DNA of 64,000 bases from assembly GCA_039198225.1 (NCBI GenBank), contig JBCCTQ010000013.1, positions 1-64,000 on the forward strand. The letters are read 5' to 3'. Below the pieces are notes generated by a model. That model saw only the letters and a program-made list of their open reading frames with translations, searched no databases and was not told the origin of the DNA. Of the stretch, positions 26,047-34,087 are shown piece after piece. The stretch's first letter is position 1, and every line of letters begins with the position of its first letter. Both the position numbers and the translations under genes were made by a program. Origin of the DNA: JASJAR01 sp039198225. GTDB taxonomy: Bacteria; Pseudomonadota; Alphaproteobacteria; Rhodobacterales; Rhodobacteraceae.

Positions 26047-26505
26047 TCACGTCAGCGGTTCGGCCGCCCGCCACGCTTCCCCAAAAAGCCGCGCCGGAAT
26101 ACGGGCGCTGTGGCTTGTCCGTGCACTGATGAGTGTGACGTCGAGACCGTCGCGGAGCGCTGCGCGAAAGGCGCTTTCTGTGAGGCGAATGACCCCCGCC
26201 TCCTGGCGGTGGGGACCGACGCGCCGCGTATCGGAGACGGCATAGGGTAGGGCACTGCCCTTGGACCAAGCGGAGGAAATCGCGGGATCGTTTCGATCAA
26301 TCCGGGTGACATAGGTGAGCACGACATATTCCCGCCGCGCCCCGTCGCTCAGCACGGCCGCGCGCGCTTCCAGCCGAGAGAGATAGGCCCAATCGAGCAG
26401 TGCAAGCGAAGATTGGGCGGTGGAAATCTCAGTATCGGCATTGCGCGCCACCTCCACGCCTGGGGCGCAGGCCGAGAGCACCAAAACGAGCCAAAAGAAA
26501 CGCAT
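26047..26505 (-). CDS. Hypothetical lipoprotein
   Basis: A 152-residue protein with a lipoprotein signal: MRFFWLVLVLSAC with lipobox LSAC, Cys13 as the lipidation site. The mature part is mixed alpha/beta with no family I recognise. The region after residue 60 (EYVVLTYVTRIDRND) has good strand pattern and clear codon bias. Downstream of prfC on the same strand, separated by a long inverted pair of family A repeats. Confidence 0.65.
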   Translation of the reverse strand: MRFFWLVLVLSACAPGVEVARNADTEISTAQSSLALLDWAYLSRLEARAAVLSDGARREYVVLTYVTRIDRNDPAISSAWSKGSALPYAVSDTRRVGPHRQEAGVIRLTESAFRAALRDGLDVTLISARTSHSARIPARLFGEAWRAAEPLT

Positions 26506-26581
26506 GACCCAACGCTAGCCCGGCATGGTAAATCGCGGATTAATGCCCAAGCCTTGGCGTCTTTGGGCGAGCGCAGGATTT

Positions 26582-26603
26582 GCGTATTTGGGAAGAGATG
26601 AAG
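26582..26603 (+). repeat. Dispersed repeat family A, copy 3
   Basis: GCGTATTTGGG, then AAGAGATGAAG. It forms the left arm of a long inverted repeat with copy 4 (26622-26643), with an 18-base spacer. Confidence 0.7.
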
Positions 26604-26621
26604 CGCCCACGTTTCAAGCCG

Positions 26622-26643
26622 CTTCATCTCTTTAAAAATACGC
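26622..26643 (-). repeat. Dispersed repeat family A, copy 4
   Basis: On the minus strand GCGTATTTTTA, then AAGAGATGAAG. Together with copy 3 it can fold into a hairpin of about 22 bp between prfC and the lipoprotein gene. Confidence 0.7.
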
Positions 26644-26695
26644 AAAAGCCGACATCGAAACCGGCGCAGGCATACCCATTCACGCGCCGGCCCCG

Positions 26696-28303
26696 TCAGG
26701 CTAGCATTTCTTTCGTGGCACTGAGCGTGAGCTCCGGAAAGTCCCGCTCGATCCGGTCAATGTCCCATTGGAGGCGCGTGAGGTAGACCACATCGCCGTC
26801 ATGGTCGCGGCTGATTTGCTGTTTGTTGGCATCAGCGAAGGTGTCGACCAACTCGCGGGGCCCGGTGATCCAGCGGGCGGAGGTGAATTGGGTCGCCTCA
26901 AACCGCACCGGCAGGCCGTATTCCAGCTCGATCCGGCTCGCGAGCACTTCGAACTGAAGCTGGCCGACGACGCCCACAATGAAACCTGAACCGATCTCGG
27001 GGCGGAACACCTTCGCTGCCCCTTCCTCGGCAAACTGCATCAGTGCTTTATCGAGATGTTTGGCCTTCATCGGATCGCCCGCGCGGCAGGTCTGCAAAAG
27101 TTCGGGCGCGAAGGAGGGGATTCCGGTGACGCGGAGGCTCTCGCCCTCGGTCAGCGTGTCGCCGATGCGCAATTGGCCATGGTTGGGGATGCCGATAATG
27201 TCACCCGCCCAAGCCTCGTCGGCGAGCGCCCGGTCAGCGGCGAGGAACAAAACCGGGTTCGACACGGCCATTGGCTTTTTGGTGCGCACATGGGTGAGTT
27301 TCATCCCCCGCTCGAAATGCCCCGAAGCCAGGCGTACAAAAGCCACCCTGTCGCGGTGCTTGGGGTCCATATTCGCCTGAACCTTAAAGACAAAGCCTGC
27401 GACTTTCTTCTCGTCGGGGGCCACCTGGCGCGGTTCCGCCGCCTGGGGCTGGGGCTCGGGCCCAAAAGCACCGATCCCGTCCATCAGGTCCTTCACCCCG
27501 AAGGAATTGATCGCCGAGCCAAACCAGATCGGCGTGAGCGTGCCGTCAAGGAACGCTTGGCGGTCAAAGGACGGGAGGAGTTCCCGCGCCATCTCGACCT
27601 CTTCCTTGAGCGTCTCAAGCAGGGTCTCTGGGACATGTTCGGCGAGCTTCGGGTCATCGAGCCCGGCAATCTCGACGCTTTCGGCCCGTTTGTTCCGGTC
27701 GGCCCGTTCCATGAGTGCGAGCCGGTCGTTCAGAAGATCGTAAGAGCCCAAGAAATCCCGGCCCATGCCGATGGGCCAGGAGGCCGGCGTGACATCGATG
27801 GCGAGGTTTTCTTGGATCTCGTCGATGATCTCGAACGTGTCGCGGCTCTCCCGGTCCATCTTGTTGCAGAAGGTGAGGATCGGAAGATCGCGGAGGCGGC
27901 ACACCTCGAAGAGCTTTTGGGTCTGGCTTTCGACGCCCTTGGCCCCGTCGATCACCATAATCGCGGCATCGACGGCGGTGAGCGTGCGGTAGGTGTCTTC
28001 GGAAAAATCCGAATGGCCCGGCGTGTCGACGAGGTTGAAGCGGAAATTGCCGAAATCGAAGGACATGGCCGAGGCGGAGACCGAGATGCCCCGGTCTTTT
28101 TCCATTGCCATGAAATCCGACCGCGTGCGCCGCGCCTCGCCCTTGGCCCGCACCTGACCCGCCATCTGGATCGCGCCGCCATAGAGGAGGAATTTTTCTG
28201 TGAGCGTGGTCTTGCCCGCATCCGGATGCGAGATGATCGCGAAGGTCCGCCGACGGGCGATTTCCGGCGGGAGGGTAGGGGCATTGTCAGCGCGGTCGAG
28301 CAT
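26696..28303 (-). CDS. prfC: Peptide chain release factor 3 PrfC
   Basis: A 535-residue translational GTPase that recycles RF1/RF2 after termination. G1 is SHPDAGKTTLTE, G2 includes RGISVSASAM, G3 DTPGHSDF and G4 TFCNKMDRES. The C-terminal domain ends with YLTRLQWDIDRIERDFPEL. Standard length, ATG at 28303. The 3' end faces the inverted repeat-A pair, which may serve as its terminator. Confidence 0.96.
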   Translation of the reverse strand: MLDRADNAPTLPPEIARRRTFAIISHPDAGKTTLTEKFLLYGGAIQMAGQVRAKGEARRTRSDFMAMEKDRGISVSASAMSFDFGNFRFNLVDTPGHSDFSEDTYRTLTAVDAAIMVIDGAKGVESQTQKLFEVCRLRDLPILTFCNKMDRESRDTFEIIDEIQENLAIDVTPASWPIGMGRDFLGSYDLLNDRLALMERADRNKRAESVEIAGLDDPKLAEHVPETLLETLKEEVEMARELLPSFDRQAFLDGTLTPIWFGSAINSFGVKDLMDGIGAFGPEPQPQAAEPRQVAPDEKKVAGFVFKVQANMDPKHRDRVAFVRLASGHFERGMKLTHVRTKKPMAVSNPVLFLAADRALADEAWAGDIIGIPNHGQLRIGDTLTEGESLRVTGIPSFAPELLQTCRAGDPMKAKHLDKALMQFAEEGAAKVFRPEIGSGFIVGVVGQLQFEVLASRIELEYGLPVRFEATQFTSARWITGPRELVDTFADANKQQISRDHDGDVVYLTRLQWDIDRIERDFPELTLSATKEMLA

Positions 28304-28357
28304 GGGGGCGATATAGCCGGGGGTTCTGGCGGGAGGAAGGGGGAGAGCGGCGTCTCG

Positions 28358-28380
28358 GATTTGGTCCAGTGGACCAAATC
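28358..28380. promoter_or_regulatory. Perfect palindrome, possible FadR/GntR-type operator
   Basis: Two 11-base arms, GATTTGGTCCA and TGGACCAAATC, around a single G. The TGGTCCAnTGGACCA core resembles operators of FadR-subfamily GntR regulators (TGGTnnnnACCA-like). It lies about 55 bases upstream of prfC, but no GntR gene is nearby. Confidence 0.4.
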
Positions 28381-28519
28381 AGCCGCGAACGGGCGGAGCC
28401 CCGGCAGATGTCTCGGATTTGGAAGGCGGCTGAAGCGGCTCCGGATCAAGGCTGGGGCAGGTGGGGCCCAGAGCCCTGGCCTTTCGCTCAACTCGCCCCC
28501 GAAACGTAACGCCCACCAA

Positions 28520-28560
28520 CCGCCCCGCCCGGCGGCAACGCCGGGCATCCCCCGACCGCC
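28520..28560 (-). repeat. Dispersed repeat family B, copy 3
   Basis: On the minus strand it begins GGCGGTCGGGGGATGCCCGG and contains the hairpin GCCCGGCG/CGCCGGGC with a 4-base loop. The first 22 bases match copy 2 with one change. The 3' end diverges. Confidence 0.6.
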
Positions 28561-28640
28561 CCCCCGGGCGGGGGATCCTCCCCCACCCGCGGCCGGGGGG
28601 GGCCTGTGGTCCTAGGGGGTCGCTGAAATTCTACTTCTAG

Positions 28641-30218
28641 TTAAGCGCCACCTCCGCCAAGCGTACCTAAGAAATCACGAACTGCTTCCCACGCCTTGTC
28701 GACCTTTGAGTAGGTTTTCATCCAAGCTATAGCTCGGGTTGCCCCGGCATCAGCCGACTTGCGCATCTCCTCAAGTCTGGGAGACATCTCCCGCCACATT
28801 TCACCAAGGATGGCGCCATAGCGAACCTGTTTGGATTTGTCCGGATCGGTATTCGCGGGAGGATAAGCCACCTTTTCTGTATCAATTTTCTCCCGCGTGG
28901 TGTCGCTAAAGATCTCAAGGCCTTCGGCGGAATGGACGATGTCGGCTAGGGTGGCCTCCAATTGCCCAACGGTCATCGGGAAATCCTCGGTTATCCGAGA
29001 GGTATGGCCCGGATCATTGATCTCCGGCAGTTCGGGATAACAGGCGTAATGCTCTCGCGCGCGCTTAACCAATCGAGACACGGCGCTCCGGTCTCCGGAC
29101 TCGAAAGCGTGGCGCTCTTCATCAAAGCCTTGCCCGATGATCTCGACGTAATCTTGGAACAAAGTCGGAAGGAATAAATCTGCTTTCAAAGCTCGACGAA
29201 GATCATCCACATAGGTGAGAAGCGCCTCCGCGGGCTGAACACGGTTGGAGATCGAGGGATCTTCCTTGGTGTACTTTCGAAGGTTTTTCGCAAGCGAGCC
29301 AAAGCCGTCCACTAGAGATTTACGGACTGCCGCACATCTATCTTGATCAATTGGGGTGGATGAGGCGCGCCTCGGTTTCGCCGGCGTTGGGAAATGTCGA
29401 ACATTGATCCGGTTGCCCTCAGTGGCGAACTCGACCGGCGGAGTAAAGCCAACAGGGCTTGGATTATTAGTTGGCTCCGGATTCTCTTCCTTCGGCAACG
29501 AGCCCGCGTTGCGCTCGTCAGATTGAAACTCCACCCAATCTTCCGGCCGCTTGAACTCCTCTGGAATGAGCGTTTCGCTGTCGCCATCCATGACTTTAAG
29601 TTGTTCCTGAGTCAGGTTCCTCGCCAAAGAGAGGTCCGTACGGTAAACCCTGTCCTCGAAGGTCCCGCCATCATTTCCGCCAATCGCCGAGGATAGAAAG
29701 ACTGTCTTTACGACGGCCCGTGCGAGCTTCGCCTCCCCAAGGTCCGCCCCCCTGAAGACAGCCTCCCTGAGATCCGCCCGCTCAAGGACCGCCCCGCTGA
29801 AGTCTGCCTCACCGAGGTCCGCCCGCCTGAGATCCGCACCGCTAAGATCCGCCCGTCCTAGGTCTGCCTCCCCGAGGTACGCCTCCCAGAGCTTCGCCAA
29901 CATAAGAATCGCCTCACCGAGGTATGTCCCCCTGAGATCCGCCCGCCTGAGATCCGCACCCCTGAGATCCGCCCGTCTGAGATTAGCACTCCTCAGATCC
30001 GCCCGCCCGAGGTCCGATCGCCTGAGATCCGCCCATTTGAGGTTCACTTCGCCCAAGGGCGTGCGTTCGTTCTTTCTTACAATCCCTGCATCGAGAAACG
30101 CCTGCCGAATATCCAAACCCTCAAGATCCGGCCTGAACTGCTCGCCCTGCGCCTCCCGCCACGCATTCCAATGCGCGACGCCCTTCAACAACTCTTTCAA
30201 ATGATCCGGATTACCCAT
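28641..30218 (-). CDS. Pentapeptide-repeat protein with helical C-terminal domain
   Basis: A 525-residue protein. Residues 1-55 (HLKELLKGVAHWNAWREAQ) form the leader often seen before pentapeptide repeats. About residues 60-175 hold tandem A(D/N)Lxx repeats (ADLRRSDLGRADLRSANL and so on) that should fold as a right-handed quadrilateral beta-helix. A polar linker rich in E, P and N follows (about 230-285). The last 230 or so residues form a predicted alpha-helical domain with DQDRCAAVRKSLVDGFGSLA and a WKTYSKVDKAWEAVRDFL-like end. No signal peptide. The DNA is clearly GC-poorer than its neighbours, suggesting acquisition. Function unknown. ATG 30218 with AAGGG eight bases upstream. Confidence 0.82.
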   Translation of the reverse strand: MGNPDHLKELLKGVAHWNAWREAQGEQFRPDLEGLDIRQAFLDAGIVRKNERTPLGEVNLKWADLRRSDLGRADLRSANLRRADLRGADLRRADLRGTYLGEAILMLAKLWEAYLGEADLGRADLSGADLRRADLGEADFSGAVLERADLREAVFRGADLGEAKLARAVVKTVFLSSAIGGNDGGTFEDRVYRTDLSLARNLTQEQLKVMDGDSETLIPEEFKRPEDWVEFQSDERNAGSLPKEENPEPTNNPSPVGFTPPVEFATEGNRINVRHFPTPAKPRRASSTPIDQDRCAAVRKSLVDGFGSLAKNLRKYTKEDPSISNRVQPAEALLTYVDDLRRALKADLFLPTLFQDYVEIIGQGFDEERHAFESGDRSAVSRLVKRAREHYACYPELPEINDPGHTSRITEDFPMTVGQLEATLADIVHSAEGLEIFSDTTREKIDTEKVAYPPANTDPDKSKQVRYGAILGEMWREMSPRLEEMRKSADAGATRAIAWMKTYSKVDKAWEAVRDFLGTLGGGGA

Positions 30219-30350
30219 CGCACCCACCCTTCAATGGGCGGAGCCTAGCCGCCGGAGTCTTTGGTCGCAAACGGGCTATTCGCTGTCGCTCATGGTGTCG
30301 CCGCGGGCCGGATCCGGCCCTAATTCCGGGCTTCCGAGGAGGAGGATGCC

Positions 30351-30764
30351 ATGGATCAGGGAGACCACGCGCAGGCGCGATTTGCCGATGCGGCGTTTGC
30401 CGTGGATGCGGCGGCCATTGCCGATGAAGGCTGGGCGGATCCGGCCCATGGCGGGGTGACCTGGCGGGGGCTTGTCGATGCCGACAAAACGCCCTCGGCG
30501 GGGCTCACATTGGGGGTGATGTCGGTCGCGCCCTACACCACGCTCGCCCCCCATCGCCATGCGCCGGCGGAGGTGTACTTTTGCCTCGAAGGGGAGGGGG
30601 TCGTGACGGTGGACGGGGTGGAGTACCCCTTGAGCCCCGGGGTCACGGTCTATGTGCCCGGGGATGCCGAACACGCCACATCCGGCGGGCCTGCGGGGGT
30701 AAAGATCCTCTACACGTTCCCGACCGACCGGCTGGCCGACGTCGAATACCTCTTTTCGGCGTGA
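30351..30764 (+). CDS. Cupin-domain protein
   Basis: A 137-residue single-domain cupin. Cupin motif 1 is HRHAPAEVYFCLEGEG, giving two His and one Glu for metal binding. Motif 2 is VYVPGDAEHA, giving the last His. Small metal-dependent cupins of this shape in roseobacters include DMSP lyases of the DddW/DddQ kind, but nothing specific to those was recognised, so the activity is left open. A strong GAGGAGGAGG precedes the ATG. Confidence 0.8.
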   Translation: MDQGDHAQARFADAAFAVDAAAIADEGWADPAHGGVTWRGLVDADKTPSAGLTLGVMSVAPYTTLAPHRHAPAEVYFCLEGEGVVTVDGVEYPLSPGVTVYVPGDAEHATSGGPAGVKILYTFPTDRLADVEYLFSA

Positions 30765-30853
30765 CCGAGGCTCGCCGCCCGGGGACTGACCCGGGACGCG
30801 CCTCCGTTCCAGACGGCGCGGCTTGACAGATCACGCCAAACCCGGCAGAGTGA

Positions 30854-30868
30854 GAACATAACAAGAAC
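30854..30868 (+). promoter_or_regulatory. Candidate LexA (SOS) box upstream of the SnoaL-like gene
   Basis: GAACATAACAAGAAC fits the alphaproteobacterial SOS box GAAC-N7-GAAC exactly. A TTGACA hexamer lies at 30823-30828, placing the box around the expected -10/start region. About one such match is expected by chance in a window this size, so support rests on its position 56 bases before the gene. Confidence 0.45.
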
Positions 30869-30923
30869 AAAAACCGAGGTCGCAGTCTTCAGAAATACGG
30901 GCACCAAAGGAAGGGAGGTCCCG

Positions 30924-31292
30924 ATGGGTCTGATGGATGTTGCAAATGAACTCGTGGCCGGTTGCCGAACCGGCAAAGCGCTCGAGAATCTCGACCGGCT
31001 CTATGCGCCGGACGCGGTCTCGGTAGAAGCGATGGCCCAGGACGGCGGCGGACGGGAGACGGTCGGGGTCGAGGGGATCAAGGGCAAGCACCATTGGTGG
31101 GACAGCACGTTCGAAGTGCTGGAGGGCGCCGTATCCGACCCCTATCCCCACGGCGATGATCGGTTTGCGGTGCGTTTTTCGATGAAGACCAAGCACAAGG
31201 AAAGCGGCGAGATCTCGGATATGGACGAGGTGGCCGTCTACCATGTGGCCGGTGACAAGATCGTCCGGGAAGAGTTCTTTTACGCCATGTGA
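30924..31292 (+). CDS. SnoaL-like (NTF2-fold) protein
   Basis: A 122-residue NTF2-fold protein of the SnoaL-like polyketide-cyclase/ketosteroid-isomerase superfamily: an N-terminal helix MDVANELVAGCRTG, the LYAPDAVSVEA strand/turn, GVEGIKGKHHWWDSTFEV, and C-terminal strands VAVYHVAGDKIVREEFFY. These often act as stand-alone isomerases or binding domains, and the substrate is unknown. GGGAGG lies upstream of the ATG. It is closed by a strong terminator, so it is monocistronic. Confidence 0.8.
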   Translation: MGLMDVANELVAGCRTGKALENLDRLYAPDAVSVEAMAQDGGGRETVGVEGIKGKHHWWDSTFEVLEGAVSDPYPHGDDRFAVRFSMKTKHKESGEISDMDEVAVYHVAGDKIVREEFFYAM

Positions 31293-31299
31293 AGCGAAA

Positions 31300-31342
31300 G
31301 CCCCGGCGGTTCTTTTTGAAAGCCGCCGGGGCACGCGTTTTT
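31300..31342 (+). terminator. Intrinsic terminator after the SnoaL-like gene
   Basis: A perfect 10-bp stem GCCCCGGCGG/CCGCCGGGGC with a 13-base loop, followed by ACGCG and five T residues, eight bases after the stop codon. Confidence 0.8.
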
Positions 31343-31502
31343 CCTTGATTGAGTATCCTTGTCAGCGCGGACTTAAGCCGAGGCTGGGCCCGCGGTCCTG
31401 TCGTCTGGTTCGGATCCCCCTTGGCCGCCGAGAAGCATCGGGGATTTTTCGATAGAGGTCGCCGCGGGAACGCCCTAGGGAGGCGGGAGCGGAGCTTGCC
31501 TT

Positions 31503-32915
31503 ATGTTCACCCTCGCCATCGTCGGCCGCCCCAATGTGGGAAAATCGACCTTGTTCAACCGGTTGGTCGGCAAGCGTCTGGCCCTTGTGGATGATCAACC
31601 GGGGGTGACGCGGGATCTCCGGGAGGGCGAGGCACGGCTCGGACCGCTCCGGTTTCAGGTGATCGACACGGCCGGGCTCGAAGACGCCAAGGATGAGAGC
31701 CTGCCCGGTCGGATGCGGAAACTCACCGAGCGGGCTGTGGCCATGGCCGATGCTTGCCTCTTTCTCATCGATGCGCGGGCTGGGGTGCTCCCGGCCGATG
31801 AGGTTTTTGCCGGGATCCTCCGCCGGTCGGCAAAAACGGTGATCCTCGGAGCGAACAAATCCGAAGGCCGGGCCGCCGAAGCAGGCATTGCGGAAGCCTA
31901 TGGTTTGGGCCTTGGCGACCCTGTTCCCCTCTCGGCCGAACACGGGGAGGGGATGGGGGATCTTTTGTCAGTGCTTGCCCCCCTCGTCGATCAGGCCGAG
32001 GTCGAGGTGGCTCCGGAGGTCTCGGTCGATGCAGAAGGCGACGGTCCGGACCTGAGCCGCCCTCTTCAGATCGCTGTGGTTGGACGGCCGAATGCCGGGA
32101 AATCGACGCTCATCAACCGGCTTTTGGGCGACGAGCGGCTGCTGACGGGCCCCGAAGCTGGCATCACCCGCGACGCGATTTCCCACGATCTCGATTGGGA
32201 CGGGCGGCCGGTGCGGATTTTTGATACCGCCGGCATGCGAAAGCGCGCCAAAGTTCAGGAAAAACTGGAAAAGCTCTCCGTGGCCGATGGGCTACGCGCG
32301 GTCAAATTTGCCGAAGTGGTGGTCGTTCTCCTCGATGCGGCCATCCCATTTGAGGCCCAGGATCTCCGGATTGCGGATCTGGCCGAGCGGGAAGGGCGGG
32401 CGGTCGTGGTCGCGGTCAACAAATGGGACCTTGAGCCTGACAAAGGAGCCAAGCTCAAGGAACTGCGGGAGGCATTTGAGCGGCTTTTGCCCCAGCTTCG
32501 GGGGGCGCCGATGCTCACAGTGTCGGCCACTACGGGCAAAGGGCTCGACCGGCTCCGTGAGGCAGTGCTTTCGGCCCATGAGGTGTGGAACCGGCGGGTG
32601 CCGACGGCCGCGCTCAACCGCTGGCTCGAAGGCATGATCACCGCCCATCCGCCCCCAGCGCCTGGCGGGCGGCGGATCAAGCTCCGCTACGCGACCCAGG
32701 CCAAGACCCGGCCGCCCGGTTTTGTGGTCATGGCCTCCCACCCGGACAAATTGCCCGAGAGCTATGCCCGTTATCTCATCAACGGCCTCCGCGAGGATTT
32801 TGACATGCCGGGCACGCCGATCCGGCTGACATTTCGGGGGCAGGGGGAGAAGAACCCTTACAAGGACCGGAAGAAGGCGACGCCTTCGCGGCTTCGGAAA
32901 CATCTGAAGAAGTAG
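31503..32915 (+). CDS. der: Ribosome biogenesis GTPase Der (EngA)
   Basis: A 470-residue GTPase with two tandem G domains acting in 50S assembly. GD1 (1-165) has GRPNVGKSTLFNR, DTAGLED and ANKSEG (NKSE). GD2 (about 185-355) has GRPNAGKSTLINR, DTAGMRKRAKV and NKWD. The KH-like C-terminal domain ends with GQGEKNPYKDRKKATPSR. Normal length. Confidence 0.97.
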   Translation: MFTLAIVGRPNVGKSTLFNRLVGKRLALVDDQPGVTRDLREGEARLGPLRFQVIDTAGLEDAKDESLPGRMRKLTERAVAMADACLFLIDARAGVLPADEVFAGILRRSAKTVILGANKSEGRAAEAGIAEAYGLGLGDPVPLSAEHGEGMGDLLSVLAPLVDQAEVEVAPEVSVDAEGDGPDLSRPLQIAVVGRPNAGKSTLINRLLGDERLLTGPEAGITRDAISHDLDWDGRPVRIFDTAGMRKRAKVQEKLEKLSVADGLRAVKFAEVVVVLLDAAIPFEAQDLRIADLAEREGRAVVVAVNKWDLEPDKGAKLKELREAFERLLPQLRGAPMLTVSATTGKGLDRLREAVLSAHEVWNRRVPTAALNRWLEGMITAHPPPAPGGRRIKLRYATQAKTRPPGFVVMASHPDKLPESYARYLINGLREDFDMPGTPIRLTFRGQGEKNPYKDRKKATPSRLRKHLKK

Positions 32916-32955
32916 ACTGATACACCCGGACCGGAATTAAGCCGCAGGCGCCGGT

Positions 32956-32989
32956 CCATCGCCGTCCCGCCCCACCGGGGCGGCGATGG
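32956..32989. terminator. Hairpin downstream of der
   Basis: A 9-bp outer stem CCATCGCCG/CGGCGATGG with an inner CCCC/GGGG pairing. There is no T-run after it, so it may be a Rho-independent terminator without tail or an mRNA 3' stabiliser. Confidence 0.4.
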
Positions 32990-33053
32990 ATCTACCGATG
33001 TTCCTGGCGGGAGGAGGCTGGGCTTCCGCTCACCATTCCCCTAAATCGCCCCC

Positions 33054-33992
33054 ATGGTATCTTCCCCTATCGCGATTGTCGGCGCCGGGATCACCGGGCT
33101 CACCGCCGCCGCCCATCTCCGAGAGGCCGGAGAGGACGTGACGGTCATTGACAAAGGACGGGGCCCGGGCGGGCGCATGGCGACACGGGTCACGCGCGCG
33201 GGGCTCCGCTTCGACCATGGCGCCCAAGTCCTTCGGGTGGAGGGGGCCGGATTCCAAAGGGTGCTCGAAAAAGCCACCGAGGACGGCGCGGTAGCGCCCT
33301 GGCAAATGGGCGACGATACGGCCCTTGTGGGCCAGCCCGGCATGGCCGATTTCGCCGTCTATCTCGGCCATGGCACCCCGGTTCGGCAATCGATTAAAGT
33401 GACACGCCTTGCCGGGGCGCCCGGCGCTTGGGAGATCACAACCAGCGAAGGATCGGAGACGTTTGGCGCCGTCCTTTTAACCATCCCCCCAGCCCAAGCC
33501 GCCATGTTACTCGATGCCAATCCCATCGCCGACGAGGCGGCCGCAGTAGAAATGGTGCCCTCACTTGCGCTGATGGCGGCCTTTTCGCCGGGCCCTCCGC
33601 CGCCTTTCGTGGCTCGGAGCGACGGCGAGAGTGACCTGAGCTGGATTGCCCATGACGGGTCAAAACCCGGCCGGGGCGGGGCGGCGACTTTCGTGGCCAT
33701 TGCGAGCCTTGCTTGGAGCAAAGCCCATCTCGAAGCCGAAAAACCCGAGATCGGCGCCGGGCTCCTCCCTCTCCTCGCCGATGCGATCGGCCGCGACCCG
33801 GGCGAGGCTACTTATTCCGGCGGCCATCGTTGGCGCTATGCACGTGCCCACACGCCCCTTGGCCGGCCCTTCCTGGCTGACCCGTCCGGCACATTGTTCG
33901 TGGGCGGCGACTGGTGTCTTGGACCCCATGCCGAGCATGGCTGGGAGAGCGGGCGGGCCATGGCCGAAGCCCTCCTTTCCGCCCGGTCTTAA
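33054..33992 (+). CDS. FAD-dependent oxidoreductase, renalase-like
   Basis: A 312-residue flavoprotein. The N-terminal dinucleotide fold IAIVGAGITGLTAAAHL is followed by DKGRGPGGRMATR, as in bacterial renalase-like amine-oxidoreductases, then FDHGAQVL. The C-terminal FAD motif is LFVGGDWCLG...HGWESGRAMAEALL. Bacterial relatives oxidise isomeric dihydro-NAD(P) or unknown amines. It lies between der and zwf on the same strand without overlap. Confidence 0.83.
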   Translation: MVSSPIAIVGAGITGLTAAAHLREAGEDVTVIDKGRGPGGRMATRVTRAGLRFDHGAQVLRVEGAGFQRVLEKATEDGAVAPWQMGDDTALVGQPGMADFAVYLGHGTPVRQSIKVTRLAGAPGAWEITTSEGSETFGAVLLTIPPAQAAMLLDANPIADEAAAVEMVPSLALMAAFSPGPPPPFVARSDGESDLSWIAHDGSKPGRGGAATFVAIASLAWSKAHLEAEKPEIGAGLLPLLADAIGRDPGEATYSGGHRWRYARAHTPLGRPFLADPSGTLFVGGDWCLGPHAEHGWESGRAMAEALLSARS

Positions 33993-34087
33993 CCCGAGCG
34001 CCTTGGCGCCTGGACGGGGCGGGAGCGGGCGAGTATCACAGCCAAAACCCGGCCGCCGCAAAGCGCCGAACCGAAGGATCTTCCGCG

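Larger units (their letters stand above)
28304..28640. other. Intergenic region with palindrome and repeat B
   Basis: About 340 bases between prfC (start) and the pentapeptide gene (end). It contains a perfect 23-base palindrome (28358-28380), a partly repeated TCTCGGATTTGG at about 28410-28422, repeat family B copy 3 and C-rich/G-rich runs. No gene with coding bias was seen. Confidence 0.5.

Noticed and set aside
27056..28615. 519-codon plus-strand frame opposite prfC
   Set aside because: Shadow of prfC, whose GTPase motifs are all on the minus strand.
30351..30764. Cupin as a DMSP lyase (DddW/DddQ)
   Set aside because: Only the general cupin metal motif is visible; nothing specific to those enzymes could be confirmed, so only the fold is claimed.
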